A stretch of 64,000 bases of DNA from Crossiella equi (GTDB taxonomy: Bacteria > Actinomycetota > Actinomycetes > Mycobacteriales > Pseudonocardiaceae), in NCBI RefSeq assembly GCF_017876755.1, contig NZ_JAGIOO010000001.1, forward strand, positions 6,371,786 to 6,435,785, read 5' to 3'. The position numbers and the translations under genes are program-made. The first letter of the stretch is position 1. Every line of letters begins with the position of its first letter. The notes below the pieces were generated by a model that saw nothing but the letters and a program-made list of their open reading frames with translations, made no database searches and was not told the DNA's origin. Shown in pieces: positions 29,332 through 39,500 of this stretch.

Positions 29332-31230
29332 ATGCCCGTCACGCCGACCTATCCCGGCGTCTACATCGAGGAGCTGCCGAGCCGTGTGCGCACGGTCGCC
29401 GCGGTGTCGACCTCGGTGACCGCCTTTGTCGGCTACACCAGCCGCGGCCCGGTTAACGAGGCCGTGACGATCACCGGTTTCGCCGACTTCGAGCGCCGGT
29501 TCGGCGGGCTGACCAGCACCAGCGCGGTCAGCTACGCGGTGCGGCAGTTCTTCCTCAACGGCGGCACGGTCGCCGTGGTCGTACGCGTGGCCAAGGGGGC
29601 CGCCGGGGCCACCGCCGCGCTGTGCAGCCGCCCGAACTCGGGCAAGAAGGTCGTGCTGACCCTGCGCGCCCGCGAGCCCGGGACCTGGGGCAACGGCCTG
29701 CGCGTGGCCATCGACCACGGCACCCCGACCCCGCTGGCCACGTTCAACCTCACGGTCACGCACAGCGGCACCGGGCAGCGGGAGGCCTTCGCCGACCTGT
29801 CCATGGACCCGGCGCACGAGCGCTACGCGGTCACCGTGGTCAACGGCAGCTCCGCCCTGGTCACCGCCGAGCCCGGCGAGGACGCGGGGGCGGAGGACCG
29901 GCCGGACCCGGTCGGCACGGTCTCCGCCGCGCACAACACCGACCCGCCGCCCAACCCGTCGGGCGAGCTGGAGGTCTCGCTGCTGGACTCGCCGACCACG
30001 CACACGCTCAAGCTGCTGGAGGACGGCCAGGCGCCACCGAAGACCCTGGTCGAGCTCGCGCTGCTGCTGGAACGCGGTCTGCGCACGCTGCCGGACACCC
30101 CCGGCTCCCGCACCTTCGGCGCGGCCACGGTCAGCGTGCGCGGCAGGCGGCTGCAGGTCGTCTCCGGCTCGGCCGACCCGGGCGTGGTGCTCAAGCTGGA
30201 GGGCGCGGTCGGCAGCAACCTCGGCTTCGCCGCGGGCCGCAACGTCACCGCCTACGCCTTCGGCGGCCCGGACCGGGAGTCCCAGGGTGCGGGCGAGGCG
30301 GGCGGGGACGGCACGCTGCCCGGGCACACCGAGCTGATCGGCAACGAGGGTGCCAAGACCGGCCTGTACGCGCTGCGCGATGTCGAGGACGTCAACCTGC
30401 TGACGCTGCCCGAGGCCTCCCAGCTGCCCGGTGACAGCGACCTGACCCAGATGGTCGACGTGCTCAGCCACGCCACCCGCCTGTGCCGCGACCAGCGGAT
30501 GTTCCTGCTGGTGGACAGCCCGGCCGGGTGGACCAGCGTCGACGAGGTCCGCGCCAACCTGCACCGCCTGGGCTCGGTGCGCGGCGACCACTCCGCGCTC
30601 TACTTCCCCCGGGTGCAGCTGCTCGACCCGCTGTCCGGGCGGCTGCGCGCGTTCCCGCCGTCGGGCGCGGTCGCCGGGGTGATGGCCCGCACCGACGCCG
30701 AGCGCGGGGTGTGGAAGGCCCCGGCGGGCACCGAGACCCGCCTGGCCGGGGTGCAGGGCCTGACCGTGCCGATGACCGACCCGGAGAACGGCCTGCTCAA
30801 CCCGCTCGCGGTGAACTGCCTGCGTTCCTTCCCGGTGATCGGCCCCGTGGTGTGGGGCGCGCGCACCCTGGACGGCGCGGACGCCACCCCGTCGCAGTGG
30901 AAGTACGTCCCGGTCCGGCGCACCGCGCTGATGATCGAGGAAAGTCTCTACCGGGGAACCCAGTGGGTGGTTTTCGAGCCCAACGACGAACGTCTCTGGG
31001 CACAGATCCGGCTGAATGTCGGTGCGTTCATGCACGCGTTGTTCGAACGCGGCGCATTCCAGGGTACCTCGGCCCGGGACGCGTACTTCGTGAAATGCGA
31101 CAAGGACACCACGACGCAGAACGACATCAACAGTGGCGTGGTGAATGTGCTCGTCGGCTTCGCCCCGTTGAAACCGGCCGAGTTCGTGGTCATCAAGATC
31201 GAGCAGCTCGCCGGGCAGATCGAGGTCTAG
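29332..31230 (+). CDS. Contractile sheath protein (Afp/Pvc2-like)
   Basis: This 632-residue protein forms the outer contractile tube. The N-terminus TPTYPGVYIEELPSRVRTVAAVSTSVTAF is the hallmark of phage and eCIS sheath proteins, followed by FVGYTSRGP and VTITGFADFERRFGG. The C-terminal sheath domain has NCLRSFPVIGPVVWGARTL, the YVPVRRTALMIEESLYRGTQWVVFEPND core and ends in EFVVIKIEQLAGQIEV. The middle (about 80-330) is a variable surface insertion. The ATG at 29332 follows GGAGGTGG. Only one sheath gene is present, whereas some eCIS have several. Confidence 0.96.
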   Translation: MPVTPTYPGVYIEELPSRVRTVAAVSTSVTAFVGYTSRGPVNEAVTITGFADFERRFGGLTSTSAVSYAVRQFFLNGGTVAVVVRVAKGAAGATAALCSRPNSGKKVVLTLRAREPGTWGNGLRVAIDHGTPTPLATFNLTVTHSGTGQREAFADLSMDPAHERYAVTVVNGSSALVTAEPGEDAGAEDRPDPVGTVSAAHNTDPPPNPSGELEVSLLDSPTTHTLKLLEDGQAPPKTLVELALLLERGLRTLPDTPGSRTFGAATVSVRGRRLQVVSGSADPGVVLKLEGAVGSNLGFAAGRNVTAYAFGGPDRESQGAGEAGGDGTLPGHTELIGNEGAKTGLYALRDVEDVNLLTLPEASQLPGDSDLTQMVDVLSHATRLCRDQRMFLLVDSPAGWTSVDEVRANLHRLGSVRGDHSALYFPRVQLLDPLSGRLRAFPPSGAVAGVMARTDAERGVWKAPAGTETRLAGVQGLTVPMTDPENGLLNPLAVNCLRSFPVIGPVVWGARTLDGADATPSQWKYVPVRRTALMIEESLYRGTQWVVFEPNDERLWAQIRLNVGAFMHALFERGAFQGTSARDAYFVKCDKDTTTQNDINSGVVNVLVGFAPLKPAEFVVIKIEQLAGQIEV

Positions 31231-31238
31231 GGGTTCTC

Positions 31239-31763
31239 ATGGCCGAGTTCACCGTCAACCCACAGCGGTTCGACCCGTACAAGAACTTCAAGTTCCTCGT
31301 CGTCTGCGACGGGCGGGTGGTCGCGGGCGTGTCCAAGATCAGTCCGCTCAAGCGCACCACCGAGGTGGTCAAGCACCGCAGCGGCGGTGACGCCAGCTCG
31401 CCGCGCAAGTCCGCGGGCCGCACCGAGTTCGAGGCGATCACCCTGGAGCGTGGGGTCACCCACGACCCGGACTTCGACCGCTGGGCCAACAAGGTCTGGC
31501 TGGTCGGGCAGGGCCGGGGCGCGGAGGTCTCGCTGCGGGACTTCCGCAAGGACATCGTCATCCAGGTGCTCAACGAGGCGGGCCAGGTCGCCCTGGCCTA
31601 CAAGGTCTACCGGGCCTGGCCAAGCGAGTACCAGGTGCTCGGCGAGCTGGACGCCAACGCCAACGCGGTCGCCATCCAGAGCCTGAAGCTGGAGTGCGAG
31701 GGCTGGGAACGGGACTACGAGGTCGCCGAGCCCGAGGAACCGTCGATCACCAGCCCGGCCTGA
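31239..31763 (+). CDS. Inner tube protein (T4 gp19/Afp1-like)
   Basis: This 174-residue protein should polymerise into the inner tube that the sheath drives forward. It starts with the typical FTVNPQRFDPYKNFKFLVVCDGRVVAGVSKISPLKRTTEVVKH strand pattern and has TLERGVTHDPDFDRWANKVW and the SLKLECEGWERD end, all characteristic of eCIS tubes. It lies 8 bp after the sheath gene. Only one tube paralogue of this class is seen in the locus. Confidence 0.95.
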   Translation: MAEFTVNPQRFDPYKNFKFLVVCDGRVVAGVSKISPLKRTTEVVKHRSGGDASSPRKSAGRTEFEAITLERGVTHDPDFDRWANKVWLVGQGRGAEVSLRDFRKDIVIQVLNEAGQVALAYKVYRAWPSEYQVLGELDANANAVAIQSLKLECEGWERDYEVAEPEEPSITSPA

Positions 31764-31767
31764 TCCC

Positions 31768-32484
31768 GTGGCCGGGGCGAGTGAACTCCTGGCCGCCTGG
31801 GAGCACGGGCTGGCCGCCGGGGCCGCCGGACGGGCCCTGCTGCTGCATCGCCTGGCCAGTCCGGGCGGGGCGGACGCCGACCTGCTCTCGGTCCCGGTCG
31901 GTGACCGCGACCGGGCGCTGTTCGCGCTGCGCCGCGAGCTGTTCGGCGAGGCGCTGTGCGGGCGGCTGACCTGCCCGGACTGCGGTGAGGAGCTGGAGTT
32001 CGACTTCGCCGCGAGCGCGGTGGCCACCTCGGTGGCCCGGGACCCGGAGCCGGTGCGGCACGGCCGCTGGCTGGTGCGCTGGCGCCCGCCCACCCCGGCC
32101 GATCTGCTGCACGCCGCGCGGGCGGGCCGGGACGCGCGCCGGGAGCTGTTGCGGCGCTGCGTGCTCGGCGCCGAACGGGACGGCGAAGCGGTGCCGCCGG
32201 ACCGGCTGCCGCCGGAGGTGCAGGCGGAGGTCGCCGAGGCCGCCGCCGAGGCCGATCCGGCGGCCGAGGTGCTGCTGTCCGTGCCGTGCGTGGGCTGCGG
32301 CGGCCGGGTGCGGGCGCTGCTGGACATCGGTGCGTACCTGTGGGCCGAGCTGGACTCCTGGGCGCGCGGGCTGCTCACCGAGGTGCACGTGCTGGCCGGT
32401 GCCTACGGCTGGACCGAGCCGGAGGTCCTCGCCCTCAGCCCGACCCGCCGCCGCCACTACCTGGAGCTGGTGGGACATGCCTGA
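31768..32484 (+). CDS. eCIS protein with split zinc ribbon, possible baseplate assembly chaperone
   Basis: This 238-residue protein has two CxxC pairs far apart, C69/C72 (CPDC) and C174/C177 (CVGC), that could fold together into one zinc ribbon. The C-terminal part EVHVLAGAYGWTEPEVLALSPTRRRHYLEL resembles a helical motif in T4 gp26/gp51-type baseplate chaperones found next to tube genes in eCIS. That assignment is tentative. The GTG start is 4 bp after the tube stop and the 3' end overlaps the next gene by 8 bp. Homologous genes sit at this position in other actinobacterial eCIS. Confidence 0.6.
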   Translation: MAGASELLAAWEHGLAAGAAGRALLLHRLASPGGADADLLSVPVGDRDRALFALRRELFGEALCGRLTCPDCGEELEFDFAASAVATSVARDPEPVRHGRWLVRWRPPTPADLLHAARAGRDARRELLRRCVLGAERDGEAVPPDRLPPEVQAEVAEAAAEADPAAEVLLSVPCVGCGGRVRALLDIGAYLWAELDSWARGLLTEVHVLAGAYGWTEPEVLALSPTRRRHYLELVGHA

Positions 32485-33163
32485 ACCCGACTTCTTCGAC
32501 CGCCTGCTGGCCAGGACCGCCCCGGGCACCGGGCCCGGGACCGGCGCGGTGCCCGTGCGACCCCGGCTCGCGCAGCTGTTCGAGCGGGCCGAGCCCGTGG
32601 TGGTGGACCAGGAGCTCCACGTACCACCGCGGGTCCCGGGCCGGGCTGAGCCCGGCCCCGGGCCACTGGCAGCGGCGCACACCCCCGCCCCACCACCGGC
32701 CGCCCCGCCGAGCGAGGCGGCACCGGTGACGGCGCCCACCCGGTCGGCCGAACCGCCCGGGCCCGCGTCCGCCGTCGCCGGGCCGGTGCGGGTGGCCGCG
32801 CTGCTGCCGGTGCGCGCCGCCGGTGAACCGAGGCGCACCGAGATCCGTTCTGTCAACGAGACCATCACGGAGCGGCGGATCCCGGTTGCCGCCGCTCCCC
32901 ACCAAGGGCCGGCCGGTGGGGAATCCCCAGCCCCGCCGGTCGGCCCCGAAGCCTCGCCGCGGCCCGGGCCCCGACCCCGGGCCGCGGCGACCCAGCCGCG
33001 CCGCCGTCCGCGGCGGGCCCCGGACCCACAGCCGGTGACCGTGCGGATCGGGCGTGTCGAGGTCACCGCCGCCGCACCGGAAACCCCGTCCCCACAACGG
33101 AAACCCGTCACCCGGGCGGAACCCGCGGTCTCGCTCGCCGACCACCTCGGCGGTGACCGGTGA
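32477..33163 (+). CDS. Proline-rich eCIS hypothetical protein
   Basis: This 228-residue protein has a short conserved-looking N-terminus (MPEPDFFDRLLARTAP, then VRPRLAQLFERAEPV), a long Pro/Ala/Arg-rich disordered middle, an EIRSVNETITERRIPV segment and a short C-terminal strand VTVRIGRVEVTA. I do not recognise a domain. The two ordered ends joined by a flexible linker suggest an adaptor or scaffold in particle assembly. It overlaps both neighbours (8 bp and 4 bp), so it is translated in step with them. Confidence 0.55.
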   Translation: MPEPDFFDRLLARTAPGTGPGTGAVPVRPRLAQLFERAEPVVVDQELHVPPRVPGRAEPGPGPLAAAHTPAPPPAAPPSEAAPVTAPTRSAEPPGPASAVAGPVRVAALLPVRAAGEPRRTEIRSVNETITERRIPVAAAPHQGPAGGESPAPPVGPEASPRPGPRPRAAATQPRRRPRRAPDPQPVTVRIGRVEVTAAAPETPSPQRKPVTRAEPAVSLADHLGGDR

Positions 33164-34368
33164 GCAACACCCTCGCCATCGCCACCGTCACCCAGGCGCT
33201 GTGCGGGTTCCTGGCCCGCTCGCTGGACGTCGCGGTCGGCGTCGACGTGAAGGCGGCCCGCCCGCCCGCCGACCCGCCGGGTGACCCCACGATCACCGTG
33301 TTCCTGTACCGGGTCACGCCGAACGGCTCGCTGCGCAACGTGGACGCGCCCACCCGGGGCCCGGACGGCGCGGTGCTGCGCAGGCCCCAGGCCGCCCTGG
33401 ACCTGCACTACCTGATCAGCTTCTACGGCGAGGAGGCCACGCTGATGCCGCAGCGCCTGCTCGGCAGCGTGGTGCGGGCCCTGCACGAGGAGCCGGTCCT
33501 GGCGCGCGAGGACATCGAGTCCGCCGCGCAGCTGGTGCACCTGGCGGGCAGCGACCTGGCCGCCTCGCCGCACCGGGTGCGCTTCACCCCCGCCCAGCTC
33601 GACCTGGACGACACCTCGAAGCTGTGGTCGATGCTGTTCCAGACGCCGTACGCGGTGTCGCTGTGCTACCTCGCCTCGGTGGTGCTGGTGGACGGGCGCA
33701 GCACACCCCAGGCCGGGAAGCCCGTGCTGCGCAGGCACTTCCAGGTCGAGCCGTTCATCCGGCCGGTGGTCGAGGAGGTGCTGTCGCTGCCGCCGGGGGC
33801 ACCTGTGGGCACGCCGCCGGAGCCCGCGCCGATCACCGCCGACCGCGACCTCGTGCTGCTCGGCCAGCACCTCGGACGGCCCGAGCCCACCGCGCTCGTG
33901 GGCGGGCTGCCCGCGCCGGTGCGGCGGGTCTCCGACGCCCAGGTCGTGCTCGGCCAGCCCCCGGACCTGCGGCCGGGTGTGCACACCGTGCAGCTGCGGT
34001 ACACCGTCGCGCTCGACCCGCCCCGGCCGCTGCTGGAGTCCAACGCGCTGCCGTACGTGCGGCGGCCGAGGGTGCGGTCGGCGGAGCAGCGGCCGGACGG
34101 CGTGCGGGTGCGCCTGGACCTGGCCGTGGGCAAGGCGCAGCGCGCGGTGCTGTTGCTGGACGGGGTCGGCACGGGGGCGCCCAGCTACCAGTTCACCGGC
34201 CCGTTCCCGCTGCACGACGAGGACGGGCCGGTGCACGAGTTCACCACGGCCGTCTCCGGCGTCGAGCCCGGGCGGTACCTGGTGCGCGTGCAGGTGGACG
34301 GCGCGCAGAGCCCGCTGGAACACCGGGACGGCGCGTTCACCGGGCCCGTCGTGCGGATCACCGGCTGA
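33160..34368 (+). CDS. DUF4255/Pvc16-type tail terminator (cap) protein
   Basis: This 402-residue protein starts MSNTLAIATVTQALCGFL and has the DUF4255 (Pvc16 N-terminal) features ITVFLYRVTPNGSLRNVDAP, LDLHYLISFYGEEATLMPQRLLGSVVRALHE. In Afp/Pvc particles this protein caps the end of tube and sheath away from the baseplate. The C-terminal half adds beta-rich, Ig-like repeats (about 235-400) not found in the minimal cap. The GTG start overlaps the preceding stop. Confidence 0.88.
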   Translation: MSNTLAIATVTQALCGFLARSLDVAVGVDVKAARPPADPPGDPTITVFLYRVTPNGSLRNVDAPTRGPDGAVLRRPQAALDLHYLISFYGEEATLMPQRLLGSVVRALHEEPVLAREDIESAAQLVHLAGSDLAASPHRVRFTPAQLDLDDTSKLWSMLFQTPYAVSLCYLASVVLVDGRSTPQAGKPVLRRHFQVEPFIRPVVEEVLSLPPGAPVGTPPEPAPITADRDLVLLGQHLGRPEPTALVGGLPAPVRRVSDAQVVLGQPPDLRPGVHTVQLRYTVALDPPRPLLESNALPYVRRPRVRSAEQRPDGVRVRLDLAVGKAQRAVLLLDGVGTGAPSYQFTGPFPLHDEDGPVHEFTTAVSGVEPGRYLVRVQVDGAQSPLEHRDGAFTGPVVRITG

Positions 34369-34384
34369 GCGGGAGAGGGGGTCG

Positions 34385-36274
34385 GTGGTGCACCAGGACG
34401 CGGTGGTCGCCGCGGTGCGCCGGGTGCTCGCGCGCCTGGACGCGCACGCCGCCGGGCAGGCCCTCCCGTCCGCGCCCGAGCCGGAGCCGGGGGAGCTCGG
34501 CACGCTGGACACGCTGTGCGCGTGCTTCGGGCTCTCCGCCTTCGAGCGGGACGTGCTGCTGCTGTGCGCCGCCGTCGAGCTGGACCCCAGCACGGCCGCC
34601 CGGTGCGCGGCCGCGGCCGGTGACCCGGAGCGCGCGTACCCCACGTTCTCGCTGGCCCTGGCCGCGCTGGCCGAGCCGCACTGGAGCGCGCTGCCGCCGG
34701 TGGCGCCGCTGCGGCGGTGGCTGCTGGTCGAGGTGGAGCCGGGGCCGTTGACCACCGCGCGGCTGCGCATCCCCGAGCGGGTGCTGCACTTCCTGGTCGG
34801 GCTGCCGTATGTGGACGTGCGGCTGCACGGGCTGCTGCGCCGCGTCCCGGCCGGGGCGGAGCTGCCGGACTCGCAGGCGCGGACCGCGCGCGAGCTGCTC
34901 GGGCACTGGCACCGCACCACCGGGGCACCGCGGGCCGATCTCACCGGCGCGGACCCGGCCACCCGCACCGAGGTCGCCGCGGCCGCCGCCGAGGCGGGTG
35001 GGCTCACGCTGTACGCGCTCAACGCCGAGGAGCTGCCCGCCGACCCCGGGGAGCGCGAGCTGCTCGGGCGGCTGTGGGAGCGGGAGGCGCTGCTGCTGCC
35101 CGCCGCGCTGCTCGTCGAGGTCACCGACGCCTCGCCGTCCGCACGGGCCGCGGTGTCCCGGTTCGTCGACGGCCTGGGCGCGCCCGTGCTGGTGTCCAGC
35201 ACCGACCCGCTCTCCGGCGGCGGCCGGGCCCGGTTCACCGTGGCCGCGCCGACCGAGGACGAGCAGCGCGCGCTGTGGGCCGGGGCGCTCAACGGCAGCG
35301 GCGCGGACCTGCCGGAGCTGGCGCTGCGGCGGCTGACCGCCCAGTTCTCCCTGCCCGGGCACGTGATCCGGGCCGCCGGGGCCGCGGTGCGGGAGGCCGT
35401 CACCCCGGGGGCCGACGTCGCCTCGCTGGCCTGGCAGGCCGGGCTGGCGCAGGCGCGGATGGCGCTGGCCGAGCTCGGGCGGCGGGTCAGCCCCCGTGCG
35501 GGCTGGGCGGACCTGGTCCTGCCCGAGGCGCAGCAGCGGGTGCTCACCGAGGTGGTCGCGCACGTGCGGCAGCGCGCGGTGGTGCACCAGGACTGGGGCT
35601 TCGAGCGGGTGCTGCGGCGCGGGCTCGGGGTCACCGCGCTGTTCGCGGGCGGCAGCGGTACCGGCAAGACCCTGGCCGCGGAGGTGCTGGCCGGTGAGCT
35701 GGGCCTGGACCTGTACGTGGTGGACCTGTCCCAGGTGGTCAGCAAGTACATCGGGGAGACGGAGAAGAACCTGCGCCGGGTCTTCGACGCGGCCGAGCAG
35801 GGCGGGGCGCTGCTGCTCTTCGACGAGGCGGACGCGCTCTTCGGCAAGCGCAGCGAGATCAAGGACAGCCATGACCGGTACGCCAACATCGAGGTCAGCT
35901 ACCTGCTGATGCGCATGGAGTCCTACCGGGGCCTGGCCATCCTCACCACGAACATGAAGAAGGCACTGGACACCGCGTTCCTGCGACGGATCCGGTTCGT
36001 GGTCGACTTCCCGTTCCCCGGGCCCGCCGAGCGCGCGGAGATCTGGCGGCGGGTGATCCCGGCCGCGACACCGTCCGACGGGCTGGACTTCGACCGGCTG
36101 GCGCAGCTGACCGTGGCGGGCGGCAGCATCCGGAACGTGGCGCTGGCCGCGGCCTTCCTCGCGGCGGAGGAGGGGGGCGCGCTGGCGATGCGGCACCTGC
36201 TGGCCGCGGCGCGCACCGAGTACCTGAAGCTGGAGCGCGCCCTCACCGCGCCGGAGGTGGCCGGATGGGTGTGA
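34385..36274 (+). CDS. eCIS AAA+ ATPase (Pvc15/Afp15-like)
   Basis: This 629-residue protein has an N-terminal helical region of about 390 residues and a C-terminal AAA+ module with Walker A GGSGTGKT (422-429), Walker B LLLFDEADALFGK (Asp480-Glu481), sensor 1 LTTNM and arginine-finger region FLRRIRFVVDFPFP. In Afp/Pvc the ATPase is needed for particle assembly or effector loading. GTG at 34385 follows GAGAGGGGG; a GTG at 34388 is equally possible. Its 3' end overlaps the next small gene by 10 bp. Confidence 0.93.
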   Translation: MVHQDAVVAAVRRVLARLDAHAAGQALPSAPEPEPGELGTLDTLCACFGLSAFERDVLLLCAAVELDPSTAARCAAAAGDPERAYPTFSLALAALAEPHWSALPPVAPLRRWLLVEVEPGPLTTARLRIPERVLHFLVGLPYVDVRLHGLLRRVPAGAELPDSQARTARELLGHWHRTTGAPRADLTGADPATRTEVAAAAAEAGGLTLYALNAEELPADPGERELLGRLWEREALLLPAALLVEVTDASPSARAAVSRFVDGLGAPVLVSSTDPLSGGGRARFTVAAPTEDEQRALWAGALNGSGADLPELALRRLTAQFSLPGHVIRAAGAAVREAVTPGADVASLAWQAGLAQARMALAELGRRVSPRAGWADLVLPEAQQRVLTEVVAHVRQRAVVHQDWGFERVLRRGLGVTALFAGGSGTGKTLAAEVLAGELGLDLYVVDLSQVVSKYIGETEKNLRRVFDAAEQGGALLLFDEADALFGKRSEIKDSHDRYANIEVSYLLMRMESYRGLAILTTNMKKALDTAFLRRIRFVVDFPFPGPAERAEIWRRVIPAATPSDGLDFDRLAQLTVAGGSIRNVALAAAFLAAEEGGALAMRHLLAAARTEYLKLERALTAPEVAGWV

Positions 36275-36507
36275 CCGTGGAGATCGGCGAACTGGCCTTC
36301 ATCGGCTTCGGCCGCCTGGACCCGGTGCGGGTGGCCGAGGCCTTCCAGCGGGAGCTGACGCGCCTGCTCACCGAACATCCCGTGCCCGTGGTGGGCCGGG
36401 AGATCGACCTGGTGGGCGGGGTGCCGCCGCTCCCGCCCACCAGGTCCCCGCGCCGCCTGGGCCAGGCACTGGCCCGGTCGGTCCACAGTGGACTGGTGAA
36501 CCCGTGA
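36265..36507 (+). CDS. Small eCIS protein, 80 aa
   Basis: This 80-residue protein starts MGVTVEIGELAFIGFGRLDPVRVAEAFQRELTRLLTEHPV and ends in a basic tail. It overlaps the ATPase stop by 10 bp and the start of the giant DUF4157 gene by 4 bp, so it is translated between them. I do not recognise a family. Coupling suggests a chaperone or adaptor that hands the DUF4157 protein to the ATPase or tube. Confidence 0.6.
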   Translation: MGVTVEIGELAFIGFGRLDPVRVAEAFQRELTRLLTEHPVPVVGREIDLVGGVPPLPPTRSPRRLGQALARSVHSGLVNP

Positions 36508-39500
36508 CGCGGGCCGTGGAACGCCGCCCCGCCCCGGAACCGAGGAAACCGGAGGCGGCCTCGACGCGCCCGCCCCGGGAGCTGCGCGAGGTCCTGGCCT
36601 CCCCGGGCCACCCGGTGGACCCGGGCCTGCGCCGGGACCTGGAGACCCGCCTGGGCCACGACCTGAGCCGGGTCCGCGTGCACACCGACCCGGACGCGGC
36701 CACCGTGGCGGAGCTCCTGGGCGCGGAGGCGGTGACGGTCGGCCAGGACATCTTCTTCGCCAAGGGCCGCTACCGCCCGGACACCACCGAAGGCCGTCAC
36801 CTGCTGACGCACGAGCTCCTGCACACCATCCAGACCCCGCACCCCCTGGGCGGCCTGGCGGCGGGCCGCGACGCGGGCTCGGTGAGCACCCCGGCCCAAC
36901 CCGCCGAACAGGAGGCCGAAACCCTGGCCGACACCCCGGGCGAGGTCCGGGAACACGCCCGCGCGGCAGGCTGGATGCGCTACGCCACCACCACCGCCGA
37001 CCACCTGCTGAGCGAACGCCTGGACCCGGCGACCCTGGTGGACCGCCTGGTGGCGGCGGTGCTGCGCAGCCTGCGCGGCGACCCGACCGACGCCGCCGGA
37101 CGGGTGCGACTGCAGCTGGGCCGGTTCACCCCGGAACTGCGGGCCACGGTGCTGGCGCGCCTGGCGGACCGGCTGCCCTCGTCGGAGTACCAGCGGGTGC
37201 TGGTGCTGCTGGCGGAGGTGGACGGCACGGCGGCGGCACCGGAGGTGGAGAGCGCGGGCACCCCGGAACCGGTGGTGGAGACCCCGGACCGCCCAACGGA
37301 ACCCGGCGAGACTCCCGAACCCGAACCCGGCACCGAACCCGACCCCGAGCCGGGCGCGGAACCTGAACCTGGCGCGGAACCTGAACCTGACACGGAACCG
37401 GAGCCAGGCACGGAGCCCGAGCCGGATCCCAAGCCGGAGCCCGGACCCGAGAAGGAAGAACCCGACAAGGAAGAACCTGAGAAAGAGGAAGCCGAGGAAG
37501 AGAAGCAGGAACCCAAGCACGAAGCCGAACCCGCGTCCGCCGCTATCCCAGCCGACGGCGGCACCCCCCAAGGCCAAGCCCCACTCCCGGGCTCCCCGGC
37601 AGCCCAGGCCACGGCCCCACCACCGGGCCTGGCCCCCCAACCCCCGTCCGCCCGGGCGACCCCCGAACCAGCGGCCCCCCAACCGGAACGCATCGAATCC
37701 ACCCTCACCGCCCCAACCAGCCCCCTGGCCCAACACGGCCTGCTCCGCCGCACCGAGGAACCCCCACCCCAGGAGCAACCCCTGGGCCTGGAACCGTCGG
37801 CGGACACCGAGGTCGACCTCGCGGAACCGGAACCCCCGGCCGAACCCGCCCAACCGGATCTGAAGCCGGAGGACCACCTCCCCACCGCGGACCCGGACCT
37901 CTCCGCGGTGCCCACCACAGACCGCCTGGACCCGGGTCGCCCTGCCCCCTCTGCCCCGACCTTCCCCGCACCTCCGCCGACGAAGGCGGAACAGTCGCCG
38001 GCCGAGCCCGAGCTCGACGACCCGGAACCGGAGGCCCCGGCCTCCCTGGCCAGCGGCCCAGAGCCCGGCTCCGCCCCTGGTGCCGTCACCCCCGATCCCG
38101 TCACCCCCGATCCCGCTGCCACCGCCCCGGTCCCCACCACTCCGACCCCAGCCGCTGCCCCGACCCCCGCTGCCGATGCCGACGCCGGCACCGCTGCTCC
38201 GATCCCCGCCTCCGCCCTCGATTCCGCCCCAGCCGACCCCGGCATCGGCGCCGCGCCCGACCGCACCTCCGCTGGCCCTGCCCCCGACCTCGCCGCCAGC
38301 TCCGCCCCAGCCCTCGGCCCCAGCTCCTCCTCGGGCGTTGGCGCCGGTCCCACCGCTGGTCCCGAGACCGCCCTGGCCCCCACCGCCCCGGGGGGCGCTG
38401 ACCTGGGCGCCGCTGAGCCCAGCCTCACCGCCCCGCCTCCGGGCACCACCGACCTGGACGTGGCCCCCAGCCCAGGCGGTGCGGCCAGTCCTGGTCTGGC
38501 GGGCGCGGCCCCGTCCCCGGAGGCCTCGCTCGAACCAGGTGGCGGCGCCTGTGCCGGTGGCCCCGAAACCGCCACCCCGGCCCCAGCCCCGGCAGCCGGT
38601 GGTGGCGGCGCCCCGGTCCCCGCCCCGGCCGAACAACCCCCGGCCGTCCCCGAACTCTCCGGCCAGCCCCCGGAAGCCGCCCTCGCCGCGGCGGGAGCGC
38701 TGCCGGTCGACCGCATGGTCCAGGCCCTGCCCCAGGTCGACGCGTCCGTGACGCGGTCGGTCGGCGAGGAGCAGGCCGCGCTCCAGGCCGCCCCGCCCAC
38801 CCTGGAGCGGCCGTCCGGGGCACCCCGGACCCTGGACGGTCCGCCCCAGGCCGGGGCGGCGCACGACTGGCAGCAGGCGCGGCTGGAACGGGCCGAGGCC
38901 GAGGGCGCGGACCAGCAGGAGCGGGCCTGGGCCGAGCAGGTCCGCAGCGAGCAGCCCGCGGCCCAGGTCCCGAGGCCGCACCTGGCGGGGGACGCGCAGG
39001 GGCGGGTGACGGCCGGGGACGTGGAGAACGTGCAGCAGGCCGTGCGGAACGTGCCGACCACCGATCCCGCCATGAACACCACGGTGGCCGCGCCGCCCAA
39101 GGTCGACCTCAGCGGGGAGGCCGATCCGGCGCGCACCGACGAGCAGAAGGCGCGGCTGGCCGAGCAGTCCCGGCAGATGCACACCGACGGGCGGGCCGAG
39201 TCGGCCGTACCGCTCGGCGAGGACCAGGTCTTCCCGGCCGTGCCGCCGGAGACCCTGGCCGCGCAGGTGCCCGCGCCCGGCGGGGACGGGGCCGCGCCGG
39301 GCGCCGGTGGTGCGGTGCCCGAGCAGGGTGTTGCCGTTGTGGCGCAACAGGAACGCGGTCCGCAGGTGCAGGCGGCGGTCGGTCAGGGCCAGGGGCGGAT
39401 GGGGGCCGGGCGGCAGCAGCACGAGCAGGCCGCGGCGCAGGAGAACGCGCGGCACGAGTCCGAGGTGGCGCAGGCCGTCGCGGCCAACTCCGAGCAGCAG

